From: Panaeolus papilionaceus
Taxonomy: Eukaryota; Basidiomycota; Agaricomycetes; Agaricales
Reading direction: 5' to 3'
Assembly (NCBI GenBank): GCA_015501605.1
Contig: JADNRZ010000042.1
Span: 118,232-182,231, forward strand
Length of the DNA stretch: 64,000 nucleotides
The notes under the pieces are model-generated. The model was given only the letters and a program-made list of their open reading frames with translations, did no database searches and had not been told where the DNA came from. A program made the position numbers and the translations under genes. How positions within the stretch are numbered: position 1 is the stretch's first letter; each line of letters opens with the position of its first letter. Shown one piece after another: positions 12,101 through 21,437 of this stretch.

Positions 12101-13080
12101 AGATGTGATGGAAGAGACTCTGATAGTCAGGCACTGGACCATGAGGTGAGGAAGGGAGAGTGGTCTGTTCTGGTTGAGGAGCAGAGTTACGCAAGAAACC
12201 TTCAGCCAAGCATTGACTGATGGTTGAAGTAGCGTTGATATGCTCTTCAGCTTCCTCAGGGAGTAAGCCAGAGACCCAGACACGATCACCTTCCTCAAGA
12301 TCAAATGGCAGATCAGAGGACTCGAGATCATCAGAATCTTCAGGGGAAGACTCTTCAGGGGTGAGAGAGGGGGCAGGACCAGAGCGGCAGGCATTCACCT
12401 TGGCTTCTTCCTTACGAGCAGCCTTCTTTTCCTCATTGAGTTCCTTCTTGCAACCAAAGCATCGACTGCTAGGCTTGCAACAAGACATCTTGACTTCTCC
12501 AGTTTCCCAATTGACTTCAGGATTGTGATCCCTGAACCAAGTGTATCCAATGATCAGCTTCTGCTTCCCTAAGCCAGTGACACAGAAGAGTGCGCGTTCT
12601 GTGTGGCTGTTGTACCGGAGGATCAAGTCAACCACCTCAGTAATTGAACCAGACTCGTTGAGCGTTCCATCCACATTACGAACAGGGATGGGGCAGCTGA
12701 GCTTCCTGGTGGCAATTCGGTTGGACTTGACATACTCTCGATCAATGAACAGACCAGTAGCACCAGTGTCAAGCAAGGCCTTAACAGATCGAGCTTCATG
12801 GGAGTCGGTGGTCTCTATCTCAACCTTCAGGTGAAGGGAGCTAGGTCCAGGTGCAAGAGAAGAGATGGTGCACGAGGATGGAAGGCGACGACATTCCCAT
12901 TTGGAGCGACGAGGCAGATGGGGCAGGGCAGAAGGATCATGGAGGGAGGATGGAGAGGAGGGAACCTTGTCTTCATCTGGGAGAGATGGAGTCTCATCAA
13001 CCAGAGGGGCATACCAATTACGAGAGTTGAGAACGACTTTAGGACAAGAGGTGGAGCTTGTGCGGGCGTTTGCACAGAGA
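9117..13080 (-). CDS. pol: Pol polyprotein of the chromovirus (PR-RT-RH-IN-chromodomain)
   Basis: The frame is open from about 13080, in the -1 frame relative to gag, down to the TAG at 9117, giving about 1,320 codons. Counting residues from the CTT codon at 12776: aspartic protease LDTGATG near 2-8; reverse transcriptase about 250-430 with YLDD near 405; RNase H about 540-650 with DSSD and TDHKN motifs; integrase zinc finger H-x4-H...C-x2-C about 750-790; catalytic core with SVDF, SDRGPQF and TAYHPQTDGQTE; KRVGPY module; chromodomain about 1135-1185 (LIKWEGYDAGWNSWEP). It makes the cDNA and integrates it, and the chromodomain is expected to steer insertion to chromatin marks. No ATG precedes the protease in frame, which fits synthesis as a gag fusion by -1 frameshifting in the overlap (about 12827-13080). 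All catalytic motifs look intact. Confidence 0.93.
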
Positions 13081-14428
13081 CTTCACTTGTCACAGGCTTT
13101 CGTAAGGGGGCATGAGTGGTGCGAATAGACAAAGGACCAGGGGAGGGGTCAAGAAAATGTGAGAAGGAAGGAGGAAGAGAAGAGGGTGGGCTAGGCACAA
13201 GAGGAGGAGGAGGCTGCGGATGGAAGGTGTCATTAGCAGCCAAGTTGAGAGCAACAAGGCGGGCCAATTCGTACCAGCCAGAGGGATCATTATGAGCTGG
13301 ATGTGAAGCTACCCACTTACTGAGATGATCAGTGATGGAGGGGTGGAGGCCACAACGGAACTTGACCACAATGTAGGAGGGGTCAGAGTAGCCAGCTTCA
13401 GCAACAAGGTCATGGAAGGAGTCGATGTAATCATCAACAGAACGATCCCCTTGGAAGTAGGAGGTACCTTCCAAGATGAGGGCAGCAGTTTCCTGCTCAC
13501 GCAAGGGGAAGAACTCTTTGTGAAAGTCTTCAGCAAAGTGGTCCCAAGTTGCGTAAGGAGAGGAACCTTCCTCAATGAGCTCAAAGATCCTGCAGGACCA
13601 TAGAGCAGCTCGACCAGCAGACATGAACATGAGGGCCCAACTAATCATGGTAGACTCGTCAGGAAAGAGATCTGGATGAAGTCTGAAGTATCCCATGAGA
13701 GAGTTGTAGAAGGCTTTGCCCTTGAGATGATCACCATCGTACCGGGGAGGAGGAGCTGGCCTAACCTTTTCTGCAATCATCAAAGGAGTCCCAAGACGAT
13801 GAGAAGAAGGGGCAGAGGGATGCACTACTCCACTAGGATAACCAGAAGAGGCAGTGAGGAGAGGGGAAGACACTATTCCACTGGGGCAACCAGAAGAGAC
13901 AGTGGGGAGGGGAGGATCCACTCTATTGGATGACCGAATAGAAGTGGGGGGAAGAGGAAGACTACTACTAGAAGAAAGAGAAGAAGAGGAAGAATGTTCC
14001 ATAGGTACACTAATAAAATGAGAAGAAGAAGGAAGAGGGTGAGGAGAAGGTGACGATTGTTCCATGTTTACACTAGGTAAAGGGAAAGAAGAAGAAGGGG
14101 AGAAGTTTCTATCTACAGTTCCATGGTTTAAAGAGTGTAGTATCCCATCTGTCAGCTGTCCAACAGAGTGGGAAGGGAGTGGGGGGAAGGTAGAAGAAAC
14201 AGGAGAGGAAGAAGGGGAGGAAGAAGAAAGGGAAAGGGAAAGGGAAGAAGGAGGATTAAAGGTAGAAGAAAAATAATGAAGCAAGGAAAGAACAGAAGAC
14301 CTCAAGTGGGAGATAGCTACCTGTTGGGATTCCTGCTGAGCAAGCATGGGGGATACCTGGTCTTCCAGGGAAGGCAACTGAGACAGAGAGACAGAAGCAG
14401 CTGGAGGTGGTGAAGTATGGAGATCCAT
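12827..14428 (-). CDS. gag: Gag of the chromovirus
   Basis: 533 codons from an ATG at 14428, about 130 bp inside the 5' LTR end. The N-terminal third is a Ser/Pro-rich tract (long S runs). The centre has the retrotransposon Gag fold signature, with PPRYDGD, an alpha-helical capsid region including FFPLREQE, and DRSVDDYIDSFHDL, a layout typical of agaric Ty3 Gag. No intact C-x2-C-x4-H-x4-C knuckle is seen. In the -1 frame a Cys-containing remnant (SLCAN... SCPK) stands where one is expected. The last 85 codons overlap pol in another frame. Absence of the knuckle may reflect a frameshift, so particle assembly competence is uncertain. Confidence 0.88.
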   Translation of the reverse strand: MDLHTSPPPAASVSLSQLPSLEDQVSPMLAQQESQQVAISHLRSSVLSLLHYFSSTFNPPSSLSLSLSSSSPSSSPVSSTFPPLPSHSVGQLTDGILHSLNHGTVDRNFSPSSSFPLPSVNMEQSSPSPHPLPSSSHFISVPMEHSSSSSLSSSSSLPLPPTSIRSSNRVDPPLPTVSSGCPSGIVSSPLLTASSGYPSGVVHPSAPSSHRLGTPLMIAEKVRPAPPPRYDGDHLKGKAFYNSLMGYFRLHPDLFPDESTMISWALMFMSAGRAALWSCRIFELIEEGSSPYATWDHFAEDFHKEFFPLREQETAALILEGTSYFQGDRSVDDYIDSFHDLVAEAGYSDPSYIVVKFRCGLHPSITDHLSKWVASHPAHNDPSGWYELARLVALNLAANDTFHPQPPPPLVPSPPSSLPPSFSHFLDPSPGPLSIRTTHAPLRKPVTSEVSVQTPAQAPPLVLKSFSTLVIGMPLWLMRLHLSQMKTRFPPLHPPSMILLPCPICLVAPNGNVVAFHPRAPSLLLHLDLAPFT

Positions 14429-14546
14429 GGTTGCTAGACAGGGAGAAGAGAGGAGAGGGAGAAAGCACAGAGTCTATAATGCAGCTGAACAGAAGAAGCA
14501 GAACAGAGGATGTAACAGACTGTATGCAGTCTCAGTCTCCAAGGTG

Positions 14547-14556
14547 ACCTCTTTCT
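14547..14556 (-). promoter_or_regulatory. candidate self-priming primer-binding site
   Basis: The minus strand directly after the 5' LTR reads GTAGAAAGAGGTCACC. It does not resemble an initiator-Met tRNA site. Its AGAAAGAGGT is perfectly complementary to ACCTCTTTCT at 14671-14662 inside the LTR, about 33 nt downstream of a TATA-like TTAAATA (14704-14698), which is where the mRNA should start. This is the geometry of Tf1/sushi self-priming, where the RNA 5' end folds back as primer. Confidence 0.65.
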
Positions 14557-14558
14557 AC

Positions 14559-14966
14559 TGTAAGGGCACCTCAGACACACACAAGTCCTGGGGGAGATCC
14601 AAAGATATATATCAGCTCTACATAAATACAGGAAGTAGGCTCACCTGGGGGAGATCCAAAGAGAAAGAGGTAAAGGATCAAACCCAGGTGAAACAGCTAT
14701 TTAAGTGATGAGCTGGCATTGGCATCAGCCTTGATGCCAAACAATGCCTTTGGGAATAAACAAAGGGAAACACAAAGGAATGACTATGTAACAGTGGAAA
14801 CAAGTGAATAACAAATGAGTGACAACTAAAGGAGAGTGTAATATAATATATATGAGTCCATGGTATGTCCAGACAATGAAATAGAGCAGAGGGAAATAGG
14901 GGAAAGGAGAGACAAGAGAGACAATGATAAGGAAAGGAATAGGAGGTAGCAGGAGATCCCCTGACA
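14559..14966 (-). repeat. 5' LTR of the chromovirus
   Basis: 408 bp. Same TG...CA ends as the left LTR, with most differences clustered near 14785-14825 and 14875-14930. Confidence 0.95.
14698..14704 (-). promoter_or_regulatory. TATA-like box in the 5' LTR
   Basis: TTAAATA on the minus strand, 33 nt before the proposed RNA 5' end at 14671. The same box exists in the 3' LTR near 8840. Confidence 0.55.
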
Positions 14967-14971
14967 ATCAT
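14967..14971. repeat. target-site duplication of the chromovirus, right copy
   Basis: ATCAT, identical to 8695-8699. Confidence 0.95.
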
Positions 14972-16188
14972 CCCACTTCATGTAACACTTGTTGCCTTGT
15001 ATTTGACACTTGGCACACCCTGGGACGTTGACCTTCACAGAAGCAATCTTCCCTGCCCATCCTTTAACAGTCCCATCAGCAGGGGGAGGGGCAATGTGAG
15101 CGCCTTCGGGAATCACCATGCCTCCGGGTGTTACAGCTGCGGCGGCAGGTTCCTTCTCATCCGACGGCTCTTCTTCCGCTTCTGCAGACGATTTCTCCTC
15201 TGCTTCTTCTTCCTCCTCGTCCTCGTCCTCGTCCTGCACCTTCTCCTCCGCTTGCTCAACCACCCCTTCCATCCTATCCTCCTCACCTTTGGATGACGCA
15301 ATGTTTTTGGATGTACCTTCTCCACGTGGTCGAGGTTGGTAGCTCCGGATCTTGGCCAACTGTTCAGCCAGGTCTTCATCTTCATCTTCTTCATCTTCTA
15401 AGCGCGGCGGCGGACGGATGACCCTCGCCTTTGCCTCCTGAATATGCTGGTCCAATTCCTCCGCGGTTGCTTTACCCTTTCCCTTCGATTTGTCGCTGCG
15501 GCGGGTTGGGACCGATGGAGCATCAGATTCCGTGCTTGACTCCTCATCCCCCGTCGTAGGCTTCCGGTGGGGTTCGATGGCAGCATCGCTGACAGGGGAT
15601 GGCTCTTGTTGTGTTTTGCGCTTTCCACCTGTCGCTACCTTTCCCTCTCCCTTCTCATCATGTCCTTTGCCTTTCCCAGCAGGTTTACCCTCTCGTTTCT
15701 GCTTCTGAGCATCTGCTTCCTCCTTCAACCGCTGGTTCCGTCGAGCCCGCTCCAATGCCGCCTGTTCCAACCTCGAAATTTGCTCAGCCGACGCCGCGGC
15801 TTCTTCCATGTTGTGGTCCTCATCCGCGGACGGTATTTCCTCCACTGTAATGACTGTTGGGCGGAGGGAATCAATCACCTCGTTCAAGGAAAACCCCGGC
15901 GAAAAACTGGTAAGTTTCGGGTTCTTGGCTGCTTCCTGCACAACACGGAACACAGCGTTCAGGGGCCATTGTGATAGTTTAGGTAGCAGGGCTTTGTTTG
16001 CTCCAACTTCCGCGATCGCTTGATACTTTGAATGCATTTAACAATTAGTAGGAAAATATAATCGATCCCTCCGCTGAGCCACATACCATCTCACTGTAGT
16101 ATCGGCGGAGAACAGAGAGCTGCTTCGGCTCCGGTAAATCGCGCAAAGATAGAAGATATCCTTTGAGGGTGGAAAGTTTGGCGTCCAT
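14972..16188 (-). pseudogene. Zinc-cluster/coiled-coil protein, 5' half (split by the chromovirus)
   Basis: Start ATG at 16188; exon 1 has 34 codons (16188-16087); a 61 bp intron (16086-16026, GTATGT donor, AAAG acceptor) joins in phase 0 to a long exon from 16025. The product opens with a short helical region, then a long charged tract (Glu/Lys-rich coiled coil, acidic runs of E and D), then a first Cys set CAKC-x6-C just before the insertion point at KWDD. Removing the retrotransposon and one ATCAT copy gives a total coding length of 2,397 bp, exactly 799 codons including the stop, so the frame is preserved across the break. This shows that 7403-8699 and 14972-16188 were one gene. Its role is unknown. 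Strand and neighbours suggest cargo of the mobile region. Confidence 0.75.
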
Positions 16189-16239
16189 GGGATTGAAGAG
16201 TTCACTTGCGGGATTGTGTTTGATGGTATGCAACAGGAA

Positions 16240-16880
16240 GGATCAAGTTGGAAAGGGATACACGTTCTGACGTGTACAAGCTGACAAAGGAATCCGCGGA
16301 TGCCCAGCCACGATGAACACGTTGTGACTACCCGCGGAACACGTGATGCATATGTGATTTCTATTAATATTTTCAATAAGCCTCGCGGCTTCGGATAATC
16401 ATGCTTTTGTAATGTACATACAATCCCGCAGGATGGTTGTGCAACTGTGGCTGTAAACACTGTGACCCGCCGCGGAAACAACATTGTAGCGTAGGAATAT
16501 ATTGCACAATGCCCGATGCCGCAGTAACGGCGGGGGCACTCGTTTCAGTTGATTAGCTTCCACCGACGCGGCCTATTCCGATATTCATTTATGACATTGT
16601 CTTGCCAAGCGTATCCGCGGAAGGTTTCTCTTTTTTTTTTGGACCCACTTGTTCAGGCATATCCCGCGGAATGGAGTCCGCGTCAGGCCTCAAATCCACC
16701 GATGCGGATTCTTAGATCGCGTACACATCTCCGCCACGGAGTCAACATCGCGGCTTCTTCTACCATTTCATTTAATACATTCTGCCGCCGCGGGTTGAGC
16801 TCCCACTGATCCTGCTAGTTTCTTTCAACGTATCACATTACCCATTTTGCAGCTCACAAATCGTCTATTTACCAACATCT
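16240..16880. promoter_or_regulatory. upstream region with six CCGCGG palindromes
   Basis: No gene is convincing here. CCGCGG occurs at 16294, 16332, 16470, 16615, 16664 and 16788, mostly in the context (T/C)CCGCGGA(A). Chance would give about one per 4 kb. This may be a protein-binding array of the mobile element upstream of the zinc-cluster gene. Confidence 0.45.
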
Positions 16881-17340
16881 ACTTTTTCTCTAAATCTAAC
16901 ATTTCCGCAGATATTACAGAGCGACCTGTCGACCCATCTACGCAAACCTATTTCTCCTCCCCCCCAACCCTTCCGTGCCCTACTTCCCAATCACCTCCCA
17001 ACGATCAATTGTTCCACCCTAGTCCTCCGCCGCGTCCAATCCATACTCTCCCCCTCCCCCTCCCCATTCCACTTTTCCCAACCTAATCCCCTACCTCCCA
17101 CTCCTCCGCGTCCAACCATCCATCTACCAGTCATACATACCCACACTTGCCCCACCCTTCCGCCGCGCCCAATTCACTAATCCACTAACCCCCATTTCCG
17201 CTCATCCCAACCTGATGCCCCACCTACCCCCTCCCGCGCTCCATCCACCATTCACCCACCCACCCACCCACCCCCCTCTCCCCTCCCCCGCGCCCCATCC
17301 GCTATCTCTCTACCTACCCCCACCCGTTCCGCTCATCTGG
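16880..17340. repeat. G-poor, C/T/A-rich degenerate tandem repeat
   Basis: The plus strand is almost free of G apart from CGCG-type cores and is dominated by CCC, CCACC and CACCCACC runs. Loosely repeated segments contain CCTCCGCG(T/C)CCAA. It ends abruptly near 17340 and may mark the right end of the mobile region. Confidence 0.5.
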
Positions 17341-18164
17341 TATTTATTTATTACATTGATACTATATCTAATGAACTAATTATATAACCTTACTTACCCA
17401 GAATGTAGGAAATCCATGGTGATCCATGGATCACACTCAGTCATTACGTTGTAGCTAGTCCACGGATCAACAAAGTCGCTACACTGTAACTTCCCTACCT
17501 GGCTTCATCAGAATTGAATACCCATGATGTGAAACGTGCGAGGCAGGACCAGAAGATAACATCGGAATTAATATATTTAAGCTCATTCAATCTTTTACAT
17601 TGTGATCGTTGAATTACTGAGGGCCGTCTCATGCCCCTGCGGCGCACAAATGCTACAAATGTACAGGAAAGCGCAACTCCCACCGCCACATCAAGCTTGA
17701 CTGGTCAAATATCACTTCATTTGAGAAAAAGAGTCGCTAGGTTATTAGGCACGAATGACAGACTTGGAAGGGAACGTGAAGATGCTGGTTCCAGGAAACC
17801 AAACTCGAAGTGGTACAGCCCTTATGACTGACTCGTGATTCACAGTGGGTCTTGATTCTGATATTGGAATTATTTTAAGCTCTGCGCAGCATGAACCTTG
17901 ATTCGTCGTACTTCTGAACAAGGCCACGCTGGTGATATGAGGGTGAAGAGGACTTGTATCGGTTACCCATTCTAAGGCGCCGGCCATTCGGTGGTCAGAT
18001 GAGATGGACAGTCACATTATTTGTATCCACTTCAGTCCTCGTTTCGATATGGAGCAATCGAGGACATCTTTGCATAGCCACAATTCAGCGAAAAGCCCTC
18101 TACAACGCTTGTCGCATTAATATTAGAATCCATGTCAGGTGTAATGCTATTATTGGCACCAATC
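17341..18164. other. no gene recognised
   Basis: About 820 bp of average composition. Short open frames (for example 17631-17831) show no domain, splice structure or duplication that would support a gene. Confidence 0.4.
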
Positions 18165-18760
18165 GAGCGCTGATGTGCTTGCGACGTCTTCAGGCGTGAA
18201 AACAAATCACACTGATGACCGGAGTAAAGTCAACGTCGCAAGAGTCGCTCTGAGGGTGCGTGTGGGTGTCTCCGTAGTTGACTAGGCCTTCGTATCGACA
18301 GGATAGAACTGTAAATGAAGCTAACGACGCTTCCTAAGACTGAGACGAAAGCTGTGACTTGAAGGTTCGAAAAGTGGGCATAAAATGAGCTATTGTATTT
18401 TTACGAAGCTTCCTGAACTAAGTACAAGTGTGCTACGGCGCTAAACTACCAAATAAGGGGGGTTCGAAACGAAGCAAGAAAGCGCCGAGGCGCAGCAGGA
18501 ACGGTTTGAAACAAAGGAATGAACTGAAAGTGGTAAAGAAGAGGAGGGGTAAAGTGAGGGGAGATGGGAGTTGGACGATGAAAAAAGGGGTAAATGTTGA
18601 AGGAAATGATGAATTTAACGGATTTTAAAGTCCGTAGGTGCCATGGGGTGCGCTGTTGCAAGGTACGTTGGTCGGACTATCCGTTTGGTGTTGTGGCGGC
18701 TGATGGTATTGATAAATAGCAACGCGCATGATGATTAATGCGCGCCTTAAGTCGGGAAAC
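18165..18760 (+). repeat. dispersed repeat R1, copy 1
   Basis: About 590 bp aligned in the same order and orientation with 53636-54215. Shared blocks include GCGCTGATGTG, GATGACCGGAGT, CGCAAGAGTCGCTCTGAGGG, GACGCTTCCTAAGACT and TTGTGGCGGCTGAT. Divergence is moderate, with indels. No coding potential is seen; its class is unknown. Confidence 0.75.
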
Positions 18761-19144
18761 AGGCCGTGATGACCGGGATGGGGAAGCGGCGGGAGAAAGG
18801 GCGAGTTGAAGAGCGAGAAGCAGGTCATGAAAGCCAGGTAGTCGTCGGCGAGGACGTTGAAACATGAGGAGGAAAAGTGTAAAATGGAGAGAAGTGTGGA
18901 GTGTGCAATTTCATGACCACGGATATCTCCGGAGCGGGTGCGTCGTTGGTTGCACTTGCCCATCAACCATACGCAAAGCAAGACCATCTCTTCCTCGTCC
19001 TCGGTTTCTTACAACCTTCTCACTCAACCTATCCACATCTTTATCTTCTTCTCGCTCTGTTCCTCCTCAGATAACCCCTACTTGGTACACCCCATCTCAC
19101 CTCATCACTGCAGAAAGAGCGGATAGGGTATCTCGCGGTCGACC

Positions 19145-20903
19145 ATGACCGCCATCGAACTAGAACCATCCTCCCCTCTCCCTCCTCTCTCTTCCTCCAT
19201 CGCCTCCTCTAACCCTCCTCCAACCACCACATCCTCCACTGATCACTCCATACCCATCCCCAACCCCACATCCACGTTCCATCAAAACCCGCCCACCGAC
19301 CCCTTCAAAGCCCACCTCATCGCCCTCCTCTCGCTCTACGAACTGCACCCCATCGGCCTCAAGCCCAAGCACGGACCAGGTGTTGTGTCAAATGGGTCCC
19401 ATAACCCCATTCCGAAGTATGAAGGCCCTACGGATTGGCAGACTGATGCCATTTTTAGATCCATTGGGGAAATTGTGAGCAGGATGTGGAGGGCTGAGAG
19501 GGTGGTGGGGGTGTTGAGAGCCAAGGGGGTTGAGGTATGTGCCTTTTTTCTATGTTTCTCCCTTTTTTCTTGTTTTGTCGTTGAGAGGGAGAACGCTGAT
19601 GTTGATGTTGATGATAGGTCAACGTTATCAATGAACCCGACCATTCTTCCAAACCCAGCGACGACGACCCTAATCCACTGCAACTCTCATCTGATTCGTC
19701 CGCTTCATCTGATAGCGGTAGTACTCCCAATGGTCATAACGGTAATGGTAATGGAACAGGAAGAATGTCGCCCCGCGTCAACACAGCGGGTATGTCTATC
19801 TCTCTTGACGGTCTTCAACCCCCTCCTATGGATCCTCAAACACTTTCTCGTCCTTACAGTGCGTTCTTATCTTCTCTCGTGTCTCTTCTGCTCTTACTAA
19901 TAACTTGAGCAGGCCACGTCCACTGTCCCACCTGCGGCAAAGGCATCTCTGACCCCCTCATACTCAACTCTACCCTGCTTGACACCAACCCCTCTACCGA
20001 CCCCTCATCTGACAATACCTCGCCCCTCGTCGTCCCCATGGGCCCTCTCGCCGTCGCCGCCTTTGAAAGTGGCATGAGCGCAGCGGAGGAGCTGAGGTTG
20101 CTGAAGGCGCAGTTAACGGACGTTCCGAGAGTGTGTAATGCCGTTGCCAGAGGAGACTTGAGTCAGAAGATTACGGTCCCGGTGCAAGGCGTGTTTATGG
20201 TGCAGTTGAAGGATGTTATCAATACTATGGTGAGCAAGAACGAGGAATGGAGATGAGGCGATACTGATGATGGAGTTGCAGGTCGATAAACTTGGACAAT
20301 TTGCGAAAGAGGTTACTCGTGTGAGTCAGGAAGTCGGCACAGAGGGGTGAATGTCTTTATTCTGTTCATCTTCCTCATCTTTGTTCTCGTTTATGTCCTT
20401 TCATCATCGTCGTTTTGTCTTGCTTGTCCCTTTTTCGTCGTCATTATGTTCCCCTCACCACCTCCACATCCAGATATCGGCTCACGTCCCGTCTTCCTTC
20501 CCTCGCAACCATACATTGCTTCCCATTTATCTACACATTCCCGCTCCACAACTCGTCATCCCACTATCAAACTCTATCACCATCTCACCATCTCATCTAT
20601 AAACGTCACGTTTCTTTCCCGCTTTGCCACTTTATTTCCGTGCCAGTCCATTTTTGGACTAGGACATGGGTGGCACTGGAATAGATGATGCGACGGGAGA
20701 AGGTTCATAGGAGGCGTTTTATTTCTCTTTGAATTTTACTTTTTGCTCGTTCTTCTACTTTTCTCTCTTCGTTCTCATGAGCAATAAGCTGACTCTTCGC
20801 GCATAGTAAACTCGACGGTCAAGCTCTTGTTTTGGATGTTGAAGGGACGTGGAGAGAGTTGAGGGGTGTTGTTCATAAGTTGGCGGCGAATTTGACGTCG
20901 CAG
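19145..20903 (+). pseudogene. NIK1: Nik1-type (group III) histidine kinase, 5' fragment
   Basis: Five exons: 19145-19534, 19618-19858, 19913-20229, 20282-20346 and 20807-20903, with GT-AG introns in consistent phases. The N-terminus is Ser/Pro-rich, followed by a helical domain (PTDWQTDAIFRSIGEIVSRM), a CPTCGKG pair, and two HAMP units with the hallmark motifs CNAVARGDLSQKITVPVQG and LDVEGTWREL. In osmosensing group III hybrid kinases several more HAMPs, the kinase, the ATPase and a receiver domain follow. None is found after 20903, where a GTGAGT donor leads into T/C-rich DNA. The fourth intron (460 bp) is about eight times longer than its neighbours. About 370 residues are encoded of a family that usually exceeds 1,000, so this is a truncated copy or a gene whose 3' part was displaced. 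Confidence 0.8.
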
Positions 20904-21437
20904 GTGAGTTGAGGCGTTGCTTTTCCTGTTACTGGTGGTATTAGTCGTCTTTTTTTTTTTCACTGTTTCTCGTTTCTTATTTTTGTCGACTTTCTTCCTT
21001 CTATGCTCTTATGTCCGCGTCTTTTGCTCTTTTACTTTTGCACTCCTTTTTTCACTCTTTCTCGCTATCGTTCTCGTTATGTTTTGTCCTTGATCGTTCC
21101 TGCTCTCTTCCTGGTACCGCTTTCTTTCTCGTTCTTTCGTCTTCTCTTTACTTTTCTCCCTCCCCTCTTTCCTTGTGCTCCTCGCCTTTCGTTTCACTCG
21201 ATACCCTTGAGGTATGTAACTATTCATTCACATCGTACTCTCTCAGCGACGGTGCATCTAACGAATACATTAGTGTTTCCTCTAGGGATTTCGTAAATAG
21301 GGATCTTTCTGTTTCTGTCAGGGGCAGACCCAGGGAGAGGAGGTGAAGGAGATATCGATAGATAGAACCAAATCTACTATACATAAACGAGTGTATCTAC
21401 GGTAGTATATATACGAATAGAAAACCTCCATATTGAA
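20904..21437. other. pyrimidine-rich DNA replacing the kinase 3' exons
   Basis: Strongly T/C-biased plus strand from about 20930 to 21190, then mixed sequence. No HAMP-coding exon is present on either strand. Confidence 0.5.

Larger units (their letters stand above)
8700..14966 (-). mobile_element. Full-length Ty3/Gypsy chromovirus LTR retrotransposon
   Basis: 6,267 bp element transcribed on the minus strand, flanked by ATCAT target duplications. It holds two LTRs (406 and 408 bp, TG...CA on the window's plus strand), a gag frame, a pol frame in the order protease, reverse transcriptase, RNase H, integrase with GPY/F motif, then a C-terminal chromodomain. A purine tract precedes the 3' LTR, and a candidate self-priming site follows the 5' LTR. 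The LTRs differ by roughly 13-16 substitutions or indels by eye (about 96% identity), so it is recent but not brand new. Both frames are long and free of stops. It disrupts the zinc-cluster gene. Confidence 0.95.

Noticed and set aside
15131..15394. 87-codon basic ORF inside the zinc-cluster gene
   Set aside because: Alternate frame of the Glu-rich coding region.
20347..20806. ORFs in the long fourth intron of the kinase fragment
   Set aside because: T/C-rich low complexity; the flanking exons join in phase across it with family-specific residues on both sides.
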